The notes: generated by a model not told the origin, from the letters alone. A stretch of DNA of 32,888 nucleotides from an uncultured Candidatus Melainabacteria bacterium (GCA_934699705.1 CAKUXD010000020.1:1-32888), one strand, 5' to 3'; positions 23,730 to 32,780 are shown, numbered from the stretch's first letter. Numbers and translations: made by a program.

Positions 23730-24848
23730 GTGAAAAAGATTTTAAATATAAAACGCATAATTGTATTTCTGTTGATACTATCAACGGCATTTTTAAATGT
23801 ACAATGTGGATATGCAGCAACTCGGGTAAAAACTAAAGAACAGGCCAGACAAAAGATTAATCATTTGAAATGGTTGGAAAAAGTTGAACATAATAAATTA
23901 TATAAAAATCAACAAAAATTAGAATCTACTGCTTCAAATTTGGCAAATTCAAAACAAAAGTTAGATACAACTACAAGCGAACTTGCAGGTTTAGAAGCAA
24001 GATTACAGGTTGCGATGGCCGAATTTTCAGCTCTGGATTTTAGAATGAAAACCAGAATTAGAAAAGTTTATAAATCACAAAGAAAAGGTTTCTTTGTGTT
24101 ATTGCTATCTGCAAACGATTTTAATACTTTCCTGGATAGAATGTATTTTGAATCAAAACTGATTAAGCAAGATTATCGCAGAATGTCTGTTGCAAAAGCA
24201 AAGGCTAAAGAAATTGCTTTATTAAAATATAATATTGAAGAAAAGAAAAGAACTTTAGCTCATTCAATTAAAACAATAAATTACCAGCAACAAACAATAC
24301 AAAGAGAAATTGCTCAAAATGAAAATATGATTCATAAACTTCGTACCGACAGGGTTGCTTATGAAAGAGCGGAAAAAGAACTTGCAAAACAATCTGCAAG
24401 TATTGGTACAATGATTAATCGCTCAACTACAAAAGATGCAGATATAACTGTTGTGTCTGGCTTTATAAAACCAATTGCAGGAAGAATTACATCTCCATTT
24501 GGTTACAGAACTCACCCTATTTTTAATAGCCGAACTTTCCATTCAGGTGTTGATATAGGCGGACAATACAGAGGTGCGATAAGAGCGTCAAATTCTGGTA
24601 AAGTTATTTATACAGGTTGGTATGGCGGATATGGTAAGGTTGTTATTATTGACCATGGTAAAATTAATGGTCATCCGACAACAACTTTATATGCTCACTT
24701 AGATTCAATTTCAGCATCTAATGGTGCTTATGTATCAAAAGGGCAAATTATAGGTCGTGAAGGTACGACTGGTTATAGTACAGGTCCTCACTGCCACTTT
24801 GAGGTCAGGGTAAACGGTAAACCTGTAAATCCACTTAATTATATATAG
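23730..24848 (+). CDS. Murein hydrolase of the M23 family with coiled coil (EnvC/NlpD-like)
   Basis: A 372-residue exported protein. A signal peptide (1-29, cleavage after CGYAA) is followed by a long coiled coil (30-225) of the EnvC type, then a LytM/M23 domain (245-370). The zinc and catalytic residues are complete: His271 and Asp275 in HSGVD, His323 in YAHLD, and His354/His356 in GPHCHFEV. It is therefore probably an active peptidoglycan endopeptidase rather than a degenerate activator. GTG start with AAGG nine bases before it; the signal peptide begins at that codon. It lies between the small membrane gene and the LptD-like gene. Confidence 0.9.
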   Translation: MKKILNIKRIIVFLLILSTAFLNVQCGYAATRVKTKEQARQKINHLKWLEKVEHNKLYKNQQKLESTASNLANSKQKLDTTTSELAGLEARLQVAMAEFSALDFRMKTRIRKVYKSQRKGFFVLLLSANDFNTFLDRMYFESKLIKQDYRRMSVAKAKAKEIALLKYNIEEKKRTLAHSIKTINYQQQTIQREIAQNENMIHKLRTDRVAYERAEKELAKQSASIGTMINRSTTKDADITVVSGFIKPIAGRITSPFGYRTHPIFNSRTFHSGVDIGGQYRGAIRASNSGKVIYTGWYGGYGKVVIIDHGKINGHPTTTLYAHLDSISASNGAYVSKGQIIGREGTTGYSTGPHCHFEVRVNGKPVNPLNYI

Positions 24849-24859
24849 AGGTAATTATT

Positions 24860-27061
24860 TTGTTTAATATAAAAAATGTCATAGTTTTAATTTCAATATT
24901 TGCGATAATCTTACCCGCTTATGCGGTTCAAGATGTGGTTGAACAAGAACGTTCAACTATGATGACTGATTTTTCTGATTATACTGGTGAAAGATTTTTT
25001 AAATCTTCAGTAGAATTAGAAAAAGAACGTCAGCAAGAAGAAGATAATGCAAGAAAACTATTCCAAAGACGTTTTATTCCAGAATCAGGTGTTGTGTATA
25101 ATTTTTCAAACAGGAAAACAACCCCTCCAATCAAAAAATTAAGAAAAAAAATCTCTAAAGCCTACACTAATAGAGCAGAAAGAAAAGCAAATAAAAAATT
25201 CGCAGATGCAAACGGACTTGTTGAAGAAGAAGAAAATAGTGTAATTAAAGAAGAAGCTGCAGAAACTCAAGCAGTCATGAGATGTAAAACTATGAAATAT
25301 CTTCCGCAAACAAGCGAATTAGAAGCAGTTGGCGGAGTTGAAATAACTTTTCCTTCAAAAGATACGGTTTTAACTTCTGATAGAATGGTTTTTGACAGAA
25401 TCAATAACATTATGCACTTGTATGACAATGTTAAAGTTGTTCGCAATGGCAACGAGGTTTTAGGCGAATATTTAAAGGTGAACTTAAACGAAGAATCTGT
25501 TTTTGTTGATAAACCAATTGCATCAGAGTTTGATTTTAAAGTTCATGCAGAAAATGGTTATATGTTTGGCGATACAATTATTTCTACTAATGGTAAAATA
25601 GTTTCAGAGGCAGATAAATTAATGACCATGACGTCTTCAGGTTTTGGCGAAAATTTATCAAGAATGATTTTACCAAGAGAAGATATGGCTTTTTTGATTA
25701 ATGATATTAATCAAAGCAATTTTATTGTTAAAGTAAATGATATCAATATTAAAGCTAAGGCTACACATGATACAATCCAATTAAAACATGCAAAAATATA
25801 TACAAGAACTGGTAAAAAAGTATTATCGTTACCTTCAATGACCTTTTATACAAATAAAGAAAAGGATTATTTTGAAGGGAATTTCCCTGAAATCGGTTCT
25901 TATCCTGAATTTGGTATGTATGCAGGTCCAGGGGTTGTTTGGGAAACTCCAATTGGTTCTACTTTAAAAATTATGCCAACTGTTAATTATAAAGGTCATT
26001 TTGGCTTTGGTGGTATCGGTAAGTATAAGAGCGGAACAAATAAAACAGATTTTGGCTACAACACAGCAGCAAGTAATTTTATGATAAAGGGTTATCAACG
26101 ATTAGATGATGATTTGTTAGTTCAATATGGTGCTCGTTCTTATATGGACGAATGGTTCTTGGGCTCTAGTTGGCTTGGCTATGGTGGTGAACTTCTTTAT
26201 GAAAAAGGATATTTACATAGAGATTTCTTGTATCCAAAAGCTAATTTAAGATTTAGACATAGAGCATCTGCAGGTTTCTTTAAAGAAAACAGCAAAGATA
26301 AAAATAATGATAATTTTAGTGGTTATCATGATATGAGTACTGCTCGTTTTAGATATATGGCAGAACTTTCTCAAACTTTATATTCAAAATTTGGTGGTAC
26401 GAATGGTTTAGGCGTTGACTATGAAGCAATCAAAGATAGAAATTTGAAAACATTTGATTTGAATTTAATCATGCAAACTGCAAATTCGATTTATGGTACG
26501 GGTGATACGCAGTTTATTGGTAGAATTGGACCTCAATTAGTTACGCAATACAAATTTTGGCGTCAGGAATTAGGTTATATGTTGTCAGCTTATAGCGATG
26601 ATTCGCCATTAATGGCAATGGATAGGTATAGATATGGGCATTCAAATATTTATGCAAGAGAATATTTAAGATTATGCAAATATTTAACTCTAGGTTTGTA
26701 TGCTTCTTATAAATTATCAAATGATGAAGATTATGATTTTCAAGCTTCAAAACAAACTAAGTTAAGAGAAGCAACCTTCTATGTTGCGTTAGGACCAGAT
26801 GATTTCAAAGTCAATTTAGGTTGGGACGCTATTAGAAATTCGACATATTTTGGTGTGTCAATGGCAATGAATACAAAAAATGCATCTCTTGATTATAAAC
26901 ATTTAGAGATAAAAAATCCTGATAATTTAGGCAAAACAAAAGATGAACCTAATGTTATAAAACGTTCTGAGTTTGTATCTCCAATCAAACCTCAAAAAAC
27001 TAGAGCAACAGTTGTTGATTTAGAAGATGCTTCAACAGTGATGAGAGGAGAAACACTATAA
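24860..27061 (+). CDS. LptD/OstA-like outer-membrane protein
   Basis: A 733-residue exported protein. Signal peptide 1-22 (ending PAYAV) starts at a TTG codon with GAGG eight bases upstream; no ATG gives a signal peptide. Residues 85-100 are basic linker. Residues about 140-230 form an OstA/LptA beta-jellyroll (YLPQTSELEAVGGVEITF, DNVKVVRNGNEVLGEYLKVN). Residues 290-710 alternate aromatic-rich beta strands of an outer-membrane barrel (GMYAGPGVVWETPIGSTLKI, DDLLVQYGARSYMDEWFLG). This layout is that of LptD, which inserts lipopolysaccharide in the outer leaflet; the C-terminal 40 residues extend past the barrel. Sequence similarity to proteobacterial LptD looks low, so orthology is likely but not certain. 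Confidence 0.72.
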   Translation: MFNIKNVIVLISIFAIILPAYAVQDVVEQERSTMMTDFSDYTGERFFKSSVELEKERQQEEDNARKLFQRRFIPESGVVYNFSNRKTTPPIKKLRKKISKAYTNRAERKANKKFADANGLVEEEENSVIKEEAAETQAVMRCKTMKYLPQTSELEAVGGVEITFPSKDTVLTSDRMVFDRINNIMHLYDNVKVVRNGNEVLGEYLKVNLNEESVFVDKPIASEFDFKVHAENGYMFGDTIISTNGKIVSEADKLMTMTSSGFGENLSRMILPREDMAFLINDINQSNFIVKVNDINIKAKATHDTIQLKHAKIYTRTGKKVLSLPSMTFYTNKEKDYFEGNFPEIGSYPEFGMYAGPGVVWETPIGSTLKIMPTVNYKGHFGFGGIGKYKSGTNKTDFGYNTAASNFMIKGYQRLDDDLLVQYGARSYMDEWFLGSSWLGYGGELLYEKGYLHRDFLYPKANLRFRHRASAGFFKENSKDKNNDNFSGYHDMSTARFRYMAELSQTLYSKFGGTNGLGVDYEAIKDRNLKTFDLNLIMQTANSIYGTGDTQFIGRIGPQLVTQYKFWRQELGYMLSAYSDDSPLMAMDRYRYGHSNIYAREYLRLCKYLTLGLYASYKLSNDEDYDFQASKQTKLREATFYVALGPDDFKVNLGWDAIRNSTYFGVSMAMNTKNASLDYKHLEIKNPDNLGKTKDEPNVIKRSEFVSPIKPQKTRATVVDLEDASTVMRGETL

Positions 27062-27690
27062 TGCAAAGAAAAGAAATGGAGAGCTTATTAATTGAATATG
27101 GTAAATTAATGGGCAGAAAAAATTTTACTCCTGGAACTTCTGGCAATATGTCTTTCAGAGTTGATGATAATCACATGTTAATAACCGCTTCAGGTTCGGC
27201 TAATGCTTATCTTGAAGATGATGAAATAGTTTTAACAGATTTTAGCGGAAATCCTGTTGAAGGTGAAAAGAAAAAACCTTCAAGTGAAAAATTATTACAT
27301 ATTGAAATCTATAAAAAAAGACCAGATTTAAACGTTATATTACATGTTCATTCTCCATATTTGTCGTCGTTTGCGGCAGCTGGAATACCTTTAGACAAGC
27401 CAATTATGGCAGAAAATACTTTCTATTTTGGAAAAATTTTAATGGCTGATTATGCCTTACCGTCAACTGTTGAATTAGCAGAAAATACTGCTAAATTTTT
27501 TGATGAATATAATGCTGTTTTAATGGAAAGTCATGGCTTTGTTGTTGCGTCAGATAACATCAAAGATGCATATTTGAAATTAGAATTAGCGGAGTCTTAT
27601 GCTCAGATTGTTTTGAATACTTACTTACTCGGTGGAGCCAGGGAGTTAACAAAAGAGCAAGAGAATGCAATTTTAGCACTTAGGGGTTAA
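27061..27690 (+). CDS. Class II aldolase/adducin family protein
   Basis: A 209-residue zinc enzyme of the FucA/AraD fold. The phosphate-binding motif GNMS (28-31) and the TASGSANA loop are present; the catalytic Glu is Glu76 (SSEK) and the zinc ligands are His95, His97 (LHVHS) and His158 (ESHG). Members include L-fuculose-1-phosphate aldolase, L-ribulose-5-phosphate 4-epimerase and methylthioribulose-1-phosphate dehydratase; the sequence does not separate these. The start overlaps the LptD-like stop (TAATG) with AGGAG upstream, so it is the last gene of the envelope operon, ended by the terminator at 27720. Confidence 0.88.
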   Translation: MQRKEMESLLIEYGKLMGRKNFTPGTSGNMSFRVDDNHMLITASGSANAYLEDDEIVLTDFSGNPVEGEKKKPSSEKLLHIEIYKKRPDLNVILHVHSPYLSSFAAAGIPLDKPIMAENTFYFGKILMADYALPSTVELAENTAKFFDEYNAVLMESHGFVVASDNIKDAYLKLELAESYAQIVLNTYLLGGARELTKEQENAILALRG

Positions 27691-27719
27691 TTTATTTTTT
27701 TAGTGTTTTTATTTCAGGT

Positions 27720-27760
27720 GAAAGGACATAAGTTTTAATAACATTTGTCCTTTCTTTTTT
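27720..27760 (+). terminator. Rho-independent terminator after the aldolase gene
   Basis: A 9-bp stem GAAAGGACA (27720-27728) with TGTCCTTTC (27746-27754), a 17-base loop, and a T-run at 27755-27761. It closes the envelope operon. Confidence 0.8.
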
Positions 27761-27781
27761 TATATTTTTTATAGGTGGAGT

Positions 27782-27810
27782 TTGATATTTTTTCATAATT
27801 GTATTATATA
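27782..27810 (+). promoter_or_regulatory. Candidate promoter of the lytic transglycosylase gene
   Basis: TTGATA (27782-27787), 17-bp spacer, TATATA (27805-27810); start expected near 27817 with a leader of about 80 bases. A second weak -10 box (GATAAAAT near 27865) could serve instead. Confidence 0.4.
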
Positions 27811-27895
27811 TTTCAATTTTGTTAAGTTTAATAGACTGTTTGTGGTTTATTTGGTTATTTTTTGATAAAATAAAACTTAATTACAGGTCAGAAAT

Positions 27896-29887
27896 ATGAA
27901 TTTAAAACAAAAGTTAATATTAATTACAGTAATTATTTTTTCTGTAATCGCAATAATTCTTGTAAATACTTGGAATACTTGCCGTTCTGAATCAGACGGA
28001 TTAAGGATTTATGCTCAAGGCTTAGAATATTACAAGGCTGAGGATTATCATAAGGCTTATAATGCTTTTGCAAAAGTTACAAATGGCTCTGTACTTAAAC
28101 CTGCAGCAATTTATAGACAGGCTAAATGTGCTGAATTTATGCAATCTAATAAACTGGTTATAAAACATTATAAGCAATTAATACGTAAATATCCGAATTT
28201 TGCATTATCTATTAAAATAAAATATCTGTTAGCTCAAAATACTTATGACAGAGCTCCGAAAAAATCAAAAAAACAGTTTCAGACAATTTTAAAAAAATAT
28301 CCAAAAAGTGAATATGCAATTGCTTCAAACTATTATTTAGGTTTAATTCAATTGTTAGAATTAGAGGGTGTTACAAATCAAACAAAGTTAGCTCTTGATA
28401 TTCAAAAAGCAGAAGATTATTTTAAGGCCTATTTAAAAGATGCACCAGCAGGACGTTATGCAATTTATTCAATCAACAAGATTAAAGAATTAAATACGAA
28501 TACTTTATCTGGTGATGATAATTTAGTAATTGCGCGTTCATACTATGCTTTAGGCGAGTTTGATTTAGCAAGAAAACATTTAGATGCAACAAATGTAGCT
28601 TATAGCTGGTGTGATATCGTTAAAAATTATTATGAATTAAGAAATTATCAAAAAGTAAAAGAATTCACAGAAAAGGGTTTAGCAAATTATTCTCAATATG
28701 TAGATAAACAGGACTTATACAAAGCTGTTGATTTGTATTTACAAAGTTCAACTGGTAATAAATCCAATGCTATTGCATATTTAAGTGATTTAACTATTGG
28801 TAAAGACGGAGAAGATTATTTAACTTATTTAACTTGTGTAAATTCTCCAACAGAGGTTAAAAACGCGTGTTATACAAATTTATATTATAAATTTCCAGAA
28901 GGACAATTTGCCGCAGATGCACTGTCTAATATGTTTTTTGCAAACATAAAGTATGAACGTTATAATGCTGCGAAAAAATTAGGACAGGAACATTTGAATA
29001 AATTCAAAAATGTAAACTCAACCCCATTTGTTTTATTTTGGATGGGTAGAGCAGAAGAATTTTCAAAAAATTATGAAGCCTCAAGAGTTTATTATAAACG
29101 CGTTATAAACGAATATCCAGATTCATATTACGCATATAGAGCTTATATTGATATGTATAGGGTTGAAAATCCTTTGTTTTCTAAAGAACTTGTGCCTCAG
29201 CCAGTAGTTTTCCCTTATGAACATTCAAAAGATGGCGATATGGTTGTAAAATTAGCGTTATTAAAGGATTACGGGTTAGTTAATGAATTGTGCAAAAATG
29301 ATAAATTCGTTCAAAGCTGGTTAGCTTATGAACGTGGTGATTACAATGCTTCTGTTGTTATGGCTCGCGATGCAATGGAAAAATTAACTAAAAAGCCTGT
29401 AAAAACTGATTTTAGATGGAGATTAGTTTATCCAATACATTTTTATGATGAAGTTAATGAATTTAGTTTGAGTAATAATCCAATTTTATTGTTGGCAATA
29501 ATTAAAGAGGAAAGTCATTTTGATGTGAAAGCCACAAGTGCAGTTGGTGCAAAAGGTTTAATGCAATTGATGCCACAAACTGCGAATGAGGTTAAAAATT
29601 CTTATGGCATAGCAACTTCTGATCCAAACTACTTATTTAATCCAAGATTGAATATACAGTTAGGAAGTTTGTATTTTTCACAATTGAAAAAGTTAAATGA
29701 CGATAATGAATTTTTTGCAGTTTTATCTTATAATGGCGGATTGGGTATGGTTAGAAATTGGAGAAATAACTTGAACTATTCAAACAGAGATGATTTCTTA
29801 GAACAAGTTCCATATCCAGAAACGCAAAATTATCTTAAAAAGGTTTATAAAGCATATTGGAATTATGCAAGAATTTACGAAGAATAA
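27896..29887 (+). CDS. Soluble lytic murein transglycosylase (Slt-like)
   Basis: A 663-residue exported or anchored protein. N-terminal hydrophobic segment (8-24), then TPR-like helical superhelix (34-510) as in Slt70, and a C-terminal SLT domain (520-640). The catalytic Glu539 lies in IIKEESHFD, followed by SAVGAKGLMQLMPQTA and AVLSYNGGLGMV, the family's three signature motifs. It cleaves the MurNAc-GlcNAc bond with formation of anhydromuropeptides. Only two bases separate its stop from that of the convergent queA gene, with no visible terminator between. A weak AGGTCAG precedes the ATG. Confidence 0.9.
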   Translation: MNLKQKLILITVIIFSVIAIILVNTWNTCRSESDGLRIYAQGLEYYKAEDYHKAYNAFAKVTNGSVLKPAAIYRQAKCAEFMQSNKLVIKHYKQLIRKYPNFALSIKIKYLLAQNTYDRAPKKSKKQFQTILKKYPKSEYAIASNYYLGLIQLLELEGVTNQTKLALDIQKAEDYFKAYLKDAPAGRYAIYSINKIKELNTNTLSGDDNLVIARSYYALGEFDLARKHLDATNVAYSWCDIVKNYYELRNYQKVKEFTEKGLANYSQYVDKQDLYKAVDLYLQSSTGNKSNAIAYLSDLTIGKDGEDYLTYLTCVNSPTEVKNACYTNLYYKFPEGQFAADALSNMFFANIKYERYNAAKKLGQEHLNKFKNVNSTPFVLFWMGRAEEFSKNYEASRVYYKRVINEYPDSYYAYRAYIDMYRVENPLFSKELVPQPVVFPYEHSKDGDMVVKLALLKDYGLVNELCKNDKFVQSWLAYERGDYNASVVMARDAMEKLTKKPVKTDFRWRLVYPIHFYDEVNEFSLSNNPILLLAIIKEESHFDVKATSAVGAKGLMQLMPQTANEVKNSYGIATSDPNYLFNPRLNIQLGSLYFSQLKKLNDDNEFFAVLSYNGGLGMVRNWRNNLNYSNRDDFLEQVPYPETQNYLKKVYKAYWNYARIYEE

Positions 29888-29889
29888 AT

Positions 29890-30930
29890 TTATTTTAATA
29901 ACATGCAATCGCCGTAAGAGTAGAACATGTATTTTTCTTTAATGGCTTCTTCGTAGGCTTTAAAAATGAAATCTTTACCTTCCAATGCGCTTACAAGCAT
30001 TAATAATGTTGATTTCGGAAGGTGAAAATTTGTGATTAAATTATCTACAACTTTAAATTCATAAGGTGGATAAATAAACAATTGCGAAGCTGATTTACAC
30101 GCTTTAATTTCGCCAAATTGCTGAAAAGCAGTTTCAAGGGTTCTAACAGTTGTAGTTCCAACAGCTACAAGTTTTTTACCGTTTGCTTTTGCTTTATTTA
30201 TGACATCTGCCGTTTCTTGCGAAATTTCAAATTCTTCAGAATCCATTTTGTGTTCTAAAATATTTTCGCATTTTACAGGTCTAAAAGTTCCTAAGCCTAC
30301 TGTTAAATTTACGTAAGCGATTTCAACGCCTTTATTTTTAAGTGTTTCTAATATATCTTGAGTAAAATGTAAACCTGCAGTAGGTGCAGCAACAGAACCT
30401 TCATTTTTAGCGTAAACTGTTTGATATCGTTCGTAATCTAAATTTTTACGTTCGTCATCAGTCATTTTTCTTTCAATGTAAGGTGGTAGTGGAATATTTC
30501 CGACTTTGTCTAAAATTTCGTACAAAATACCGTCGTAAATCAGCTCAATAAGCCATTTTCCGTCGCTAAGGTTTTCAAGCATTTTTGCACTTAAACAGTC
30601 TGCTATTTTTACAATAGTACCTTCTTTTACACGTTTTGACGGTTTAATTAAGGCTTCCCATTGCTTGTTACCTTTATCTTTAAGTAAAAATATTTCAATT
30701 AAAGCACCAGTTTCTTTGTGTCCAAAAAGTCTTGCTGGAATAACTTTTGTATTATTTAGAACTAAAATGCAGTCTTTGTCAAGGTAATCGACGATGTCAT
30801 AGAAATGTTTGTTTTCTATTGTTTGAGTGTTTTTATCAAGAACCATCATTTTGCATTCTTCGCGTTTTTCGCTTGGAGTTTGCGCAATTAGTTCTTCAGG
30901 TAATGTGTAATCAAAATCGCTGAGTTGCAT
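29890..30930 (-). CDS. queA: tRNA preQ1(34) S-adenosylmethionine ribosyltransferase-isomerase
   Basis: A 346-residue enzyme that transfers the ribosyl part of SAM to preQ1 in tRNA, making epoxyqueuosine. Signature stretches: SDFDYTLPEELIAQTPSEKRE at the N-terminus (first part), KVIPARLFGHKETGALIEIF, VGNIPLPPYI, SVAAPTAGLHFT and ITNFHLPKSTLLMLVSAL. Upstream open frame reaches 30960, but ATG 30930 gives the family N-terminus and follows the yidC stop by one base. The ribosome site is weak, so translation is probably coupled to yidC. Queuosine synthesis genes are otherwise absent from the window. Confidence 0.95.
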   Translation of the reverse strand: MQLSDFDYTLPEELIAQTPSEKREECKMMVLDKNTQTIENKHFYDIVDYLDKDCILVLNNTKVIPARLFGHKETGALIEIFLLKDKGNKQWEALIKPSKRVKEGTIVKIADCLSAKMLENLSDGKWLIELIYDGILYEILDKVGNIPLPPYIERKMTDDERKNLDYERYQTVYAKNEGSVAAPTAGLHFTQDILETLKNKGVEIAYVNLTVGLGTFRPVKCENILEHKMDSEEFEISQETADVINKAKANGKKLVAVGTTTVRTLETAFQQFGEIKACKSASQLFIYPPYEFKVVDNLITNFHLPKSTLLMLVSALEGKDFIFKAYEEAIKEKYMFYSYGDCMLLK

Positions 30931-30931
30931 T

Positions 30932-32014
30932 TTATTCTTTATTTTTAACCTTTTTTGCATTTGCTACAACTGCATCATCAATTTTTTCTTTTTTCTTAGC
31001 GTCTTCTAATTCAAGTTGTTTGTTGATAACCACAGTTTGAATAACTTGAATTATGTTACTTGAAATTAGGTATAAAAGAACACCAGCAGGGATTGGAATG
31101 AATACGAAAGTTGCTGTTAACATAATTGGCATAAATGTATTCATTGATTTTTGAATAGCTTCTTGCGCTGGGTCTTGATTTTTTGTTTTTGTTGTTGCCA
31201 TCATAATTTTTTGAGTAGCAAACATTGTTAAACCAAATAAGATAATCAAGATTAAGACATCATAATGAAGTGAACTTTTAACTTCTTTTGTCGGAAAACT
31301 TGCGACTAAAATTCCGTCTTTTCTTTCAAATGTCATAGTTTCTGACTCTTTTGTCTGTAAGTCAGTAACTGTCATTTCAGCTTTTTGAATTTTATCTAAT
31401 TGGCTGAATTTTAAATCTAAATTATCAAGGCTAACTTTAAAATCAACAGGTTCTCCTGGAGTTAATTCACCTTGAATTTCAATTGCTTTATTAGGTTTGG
31501 TAATTTTTACATTATCAAGAATTTCATCTTTTTCTAAGTAAACTTTAGCGGTTTTTCCTAACATAAAACTATCATATTTAGAAACACCGAAAATACCGTC
31601 ATTTGAAACGCCAGCATTGGTTTTTAAGGTTGCGTCTAATCTATTTATAAATAAGAAGTTCGCATCACCTGCAATCTGAATAAATTGAGGGCTCATTAAT
31701 GCAGAATATAATAAAATGAAGATTGGCATTTGGATTAATAATGGAAAGCAACCAGACATAGGGTTAAATTTATGTTCTTTGTAGAACTCCATCATTTTTT
31801 GTTGCATTTGTTGAGGGTCATTTTTATAGCGTTCTTGGATAGCTTTCATTTTTGGTTGAAGAATTTGCATTGTGCGCATAGAACGTTGTTGAGAAATTCC
31901 TAAAGGCCACATTGCAAGTCTTACAATGACTGTAAGTAAAATGATACCTACTCCAAATCCGCCAAAAATTGATAAATATTTTAATATTTCAATAGTTAAA
32001 GTTATAAAATCCAT
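30932..32014 (-). CDS. yidC: Membrane protein insertase YidC/Oxa1 with internal domain
   Basis: A 360-residue insertase. TM1 (about 12-38) carries the conserved Arg32 of the hydrophilic groove, followed by the cytoplasmic hairpin SMRTMQILQPKMKAIQERYK and the TM2 region GCFPLLIQMPIFILLYSAL. Residues about 112-248 form a soluble beta-rich insert before TM3 (253-271), and TM4-TM5 lie at 290-330. The E. coli P1 domain sits before the first conserved helix, so this insert is in another place, as I recall for cyanobacterial YidC. AAGGAAG precedes the ATG. queA follows, coupled by one base. Confidence 0.93.
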   Translation of the reverse strand: MDFITLTIEILKYLSIFGGFGVGIILLTVIVRLAMWPLGISQQRSMRTMQILQPKMKAIQERYKNDPQQMQQKMMEFYKEHKFNPMSGCFPLLIQMPIFILLYSALMSPQFIQIAGDANFLFINRLDATLKTNAGVSNDGIFGVSKYDSFMLGKTAKVYLEKDEILDNVKITKPNKAIEIQGELTPGEPVDFKVSLDNLDLKFSQLDKIQKAEMTVTDLQTKESETMTFERKDGILVASFPTKEVKSSLHYDVLILIILFGLTMFATQKIMMATTKTKNQDPAQEAIQKSMNTFMPIMLTATFVFIPIPAGVLLYLISSNIIQVIQTVVINKQLELEDAKKKEKIDDAVVANAKKVKNKE

Positions 32015-32058
32015 ATTTCTTCCTTAATTTGCTAGTCTAAAATTACGCTAAATTGCTT

Positions 32059-32087
32059 ATTATAGCTTACTTTAAACATAGCTTGAA
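32059..32087 (-). promoter_or_regulatory. yidC promoter
   Basis: On the minus strand: TTCAAG (32087-32082), 17-bp spacer, perfect TATAAT (32064-32059). Start near 32052 gives a leader of about 38 bases with AAGGAAG. The -35 box is inside the palindrome shared with the divergent methyltransferase promoter. Confidence 0.6.
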
Positions 32088-32111
32088 GTCAAGCGATAAT
32101 TGTGATATATT
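32083..32111 (+). promoter_or_regulatory. Promoter giving a probable leaderless methyltransferase mRNA
   Basis: TTGAAG (32083-32088), 17-bp spacer, TATATT (32106-32111); the ATG at 32121 is nine bases past the -10 box. No Shine-Dalgarno sequence is present. The -35 box overlaps that of yidC within GCTTGA-AG-TCAAGC (32081-32094). Confidence 0.55.
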
Positions 32112-32120
32112 GACGATATT

Positions 32121-32780
32121 ATGAAAAAATACTCTATTGAATATGCGTTAGAAAAAGCAAAAAATATTGAAGGTTGGTTAACTCCAAATGAAATGAAGTT
32201 ATTGTATGATTTTGTAACAAAATCAAATACAAATGGAGCTTTAGTAGAAATTGGTTCGTGGGCAGGAAAATCAATGACAATAATTGTTACAGCTTGTAAG
32301 GAAGTTGGTAATAATTCAGAAATCTTTAGTATTGATCCTTATTTAACTTCAAAAGATGAAGATAATCATACTTATCAAAAATTTGTAACTAATATGAAAG
32401 AGTTAGGTTATTGGAATAACATTAATCAAATAAAAGAAAAATCTCAAGAGTGTGGATTGAAGTGGAATAAACCTATAAGTTTTATTTTTATAGATGGGTT
32501 TCATTCTTACGATGCTGTAAAATTGGATTTTGAACTCTATTTTAAACATATTCTAAATGGTGGGTATTGTATTTTACATGACGTTACAACTTGGTATGGG
32601 CCAACAAAATTGTCTGCTGAAATTCTTGAAAATAGGCGTGATATTGAATATATTGATTTAGCAAACTCCGCTCTAGCTTTGAAAAAAGTTGAATTTTTGA
32701 CAGAAGATGCAAAAGTGAAAAATCAGCAAATAGTAAGCTCATTAAAAGAAATGTTAAATAGAAAAAACTTAAAAAAATAA
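32121..32780 (+). CDS. Class I SAM-dependent methyltransferase
   Basis: A 219-residue methyltransferase of the Methyltransf_24/CmcI-like group. The SAM loop is LVEIGSWAGKSM (41-52), the second-strand acidic residue is in IFSIDPYL, and ISFIFIDGFHSYDAV followed by GGYCILHDV are typical of the family, with Asp and His residues that may bind a metal. Members often methylate sugars or small molecules in surface-glycan clusters; the substrate here is not readable. It stands alone between the divergent yidC promoter and the terminator at 32776. Confidence 0.8.
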   Translation: MKKYSIEYALEKAKNIEGWLTPNEMKLLYDFVTKSNTNGALVEIGSWAGKSMTIIVTACKEVGNNSEIFSIDPYLTSKDEDNHTYQKFVTNMKELGYWNNINQIKEKSQECGLKWNKPISFIFIDGFHSYDAVKLDFELYFKHILNGGYCILHDVTTWYGPTKLSAEILENRRDIEYIDLANSALALKKVEFLTEDAKVKNQQIVSSLKEMLNRKNLKK

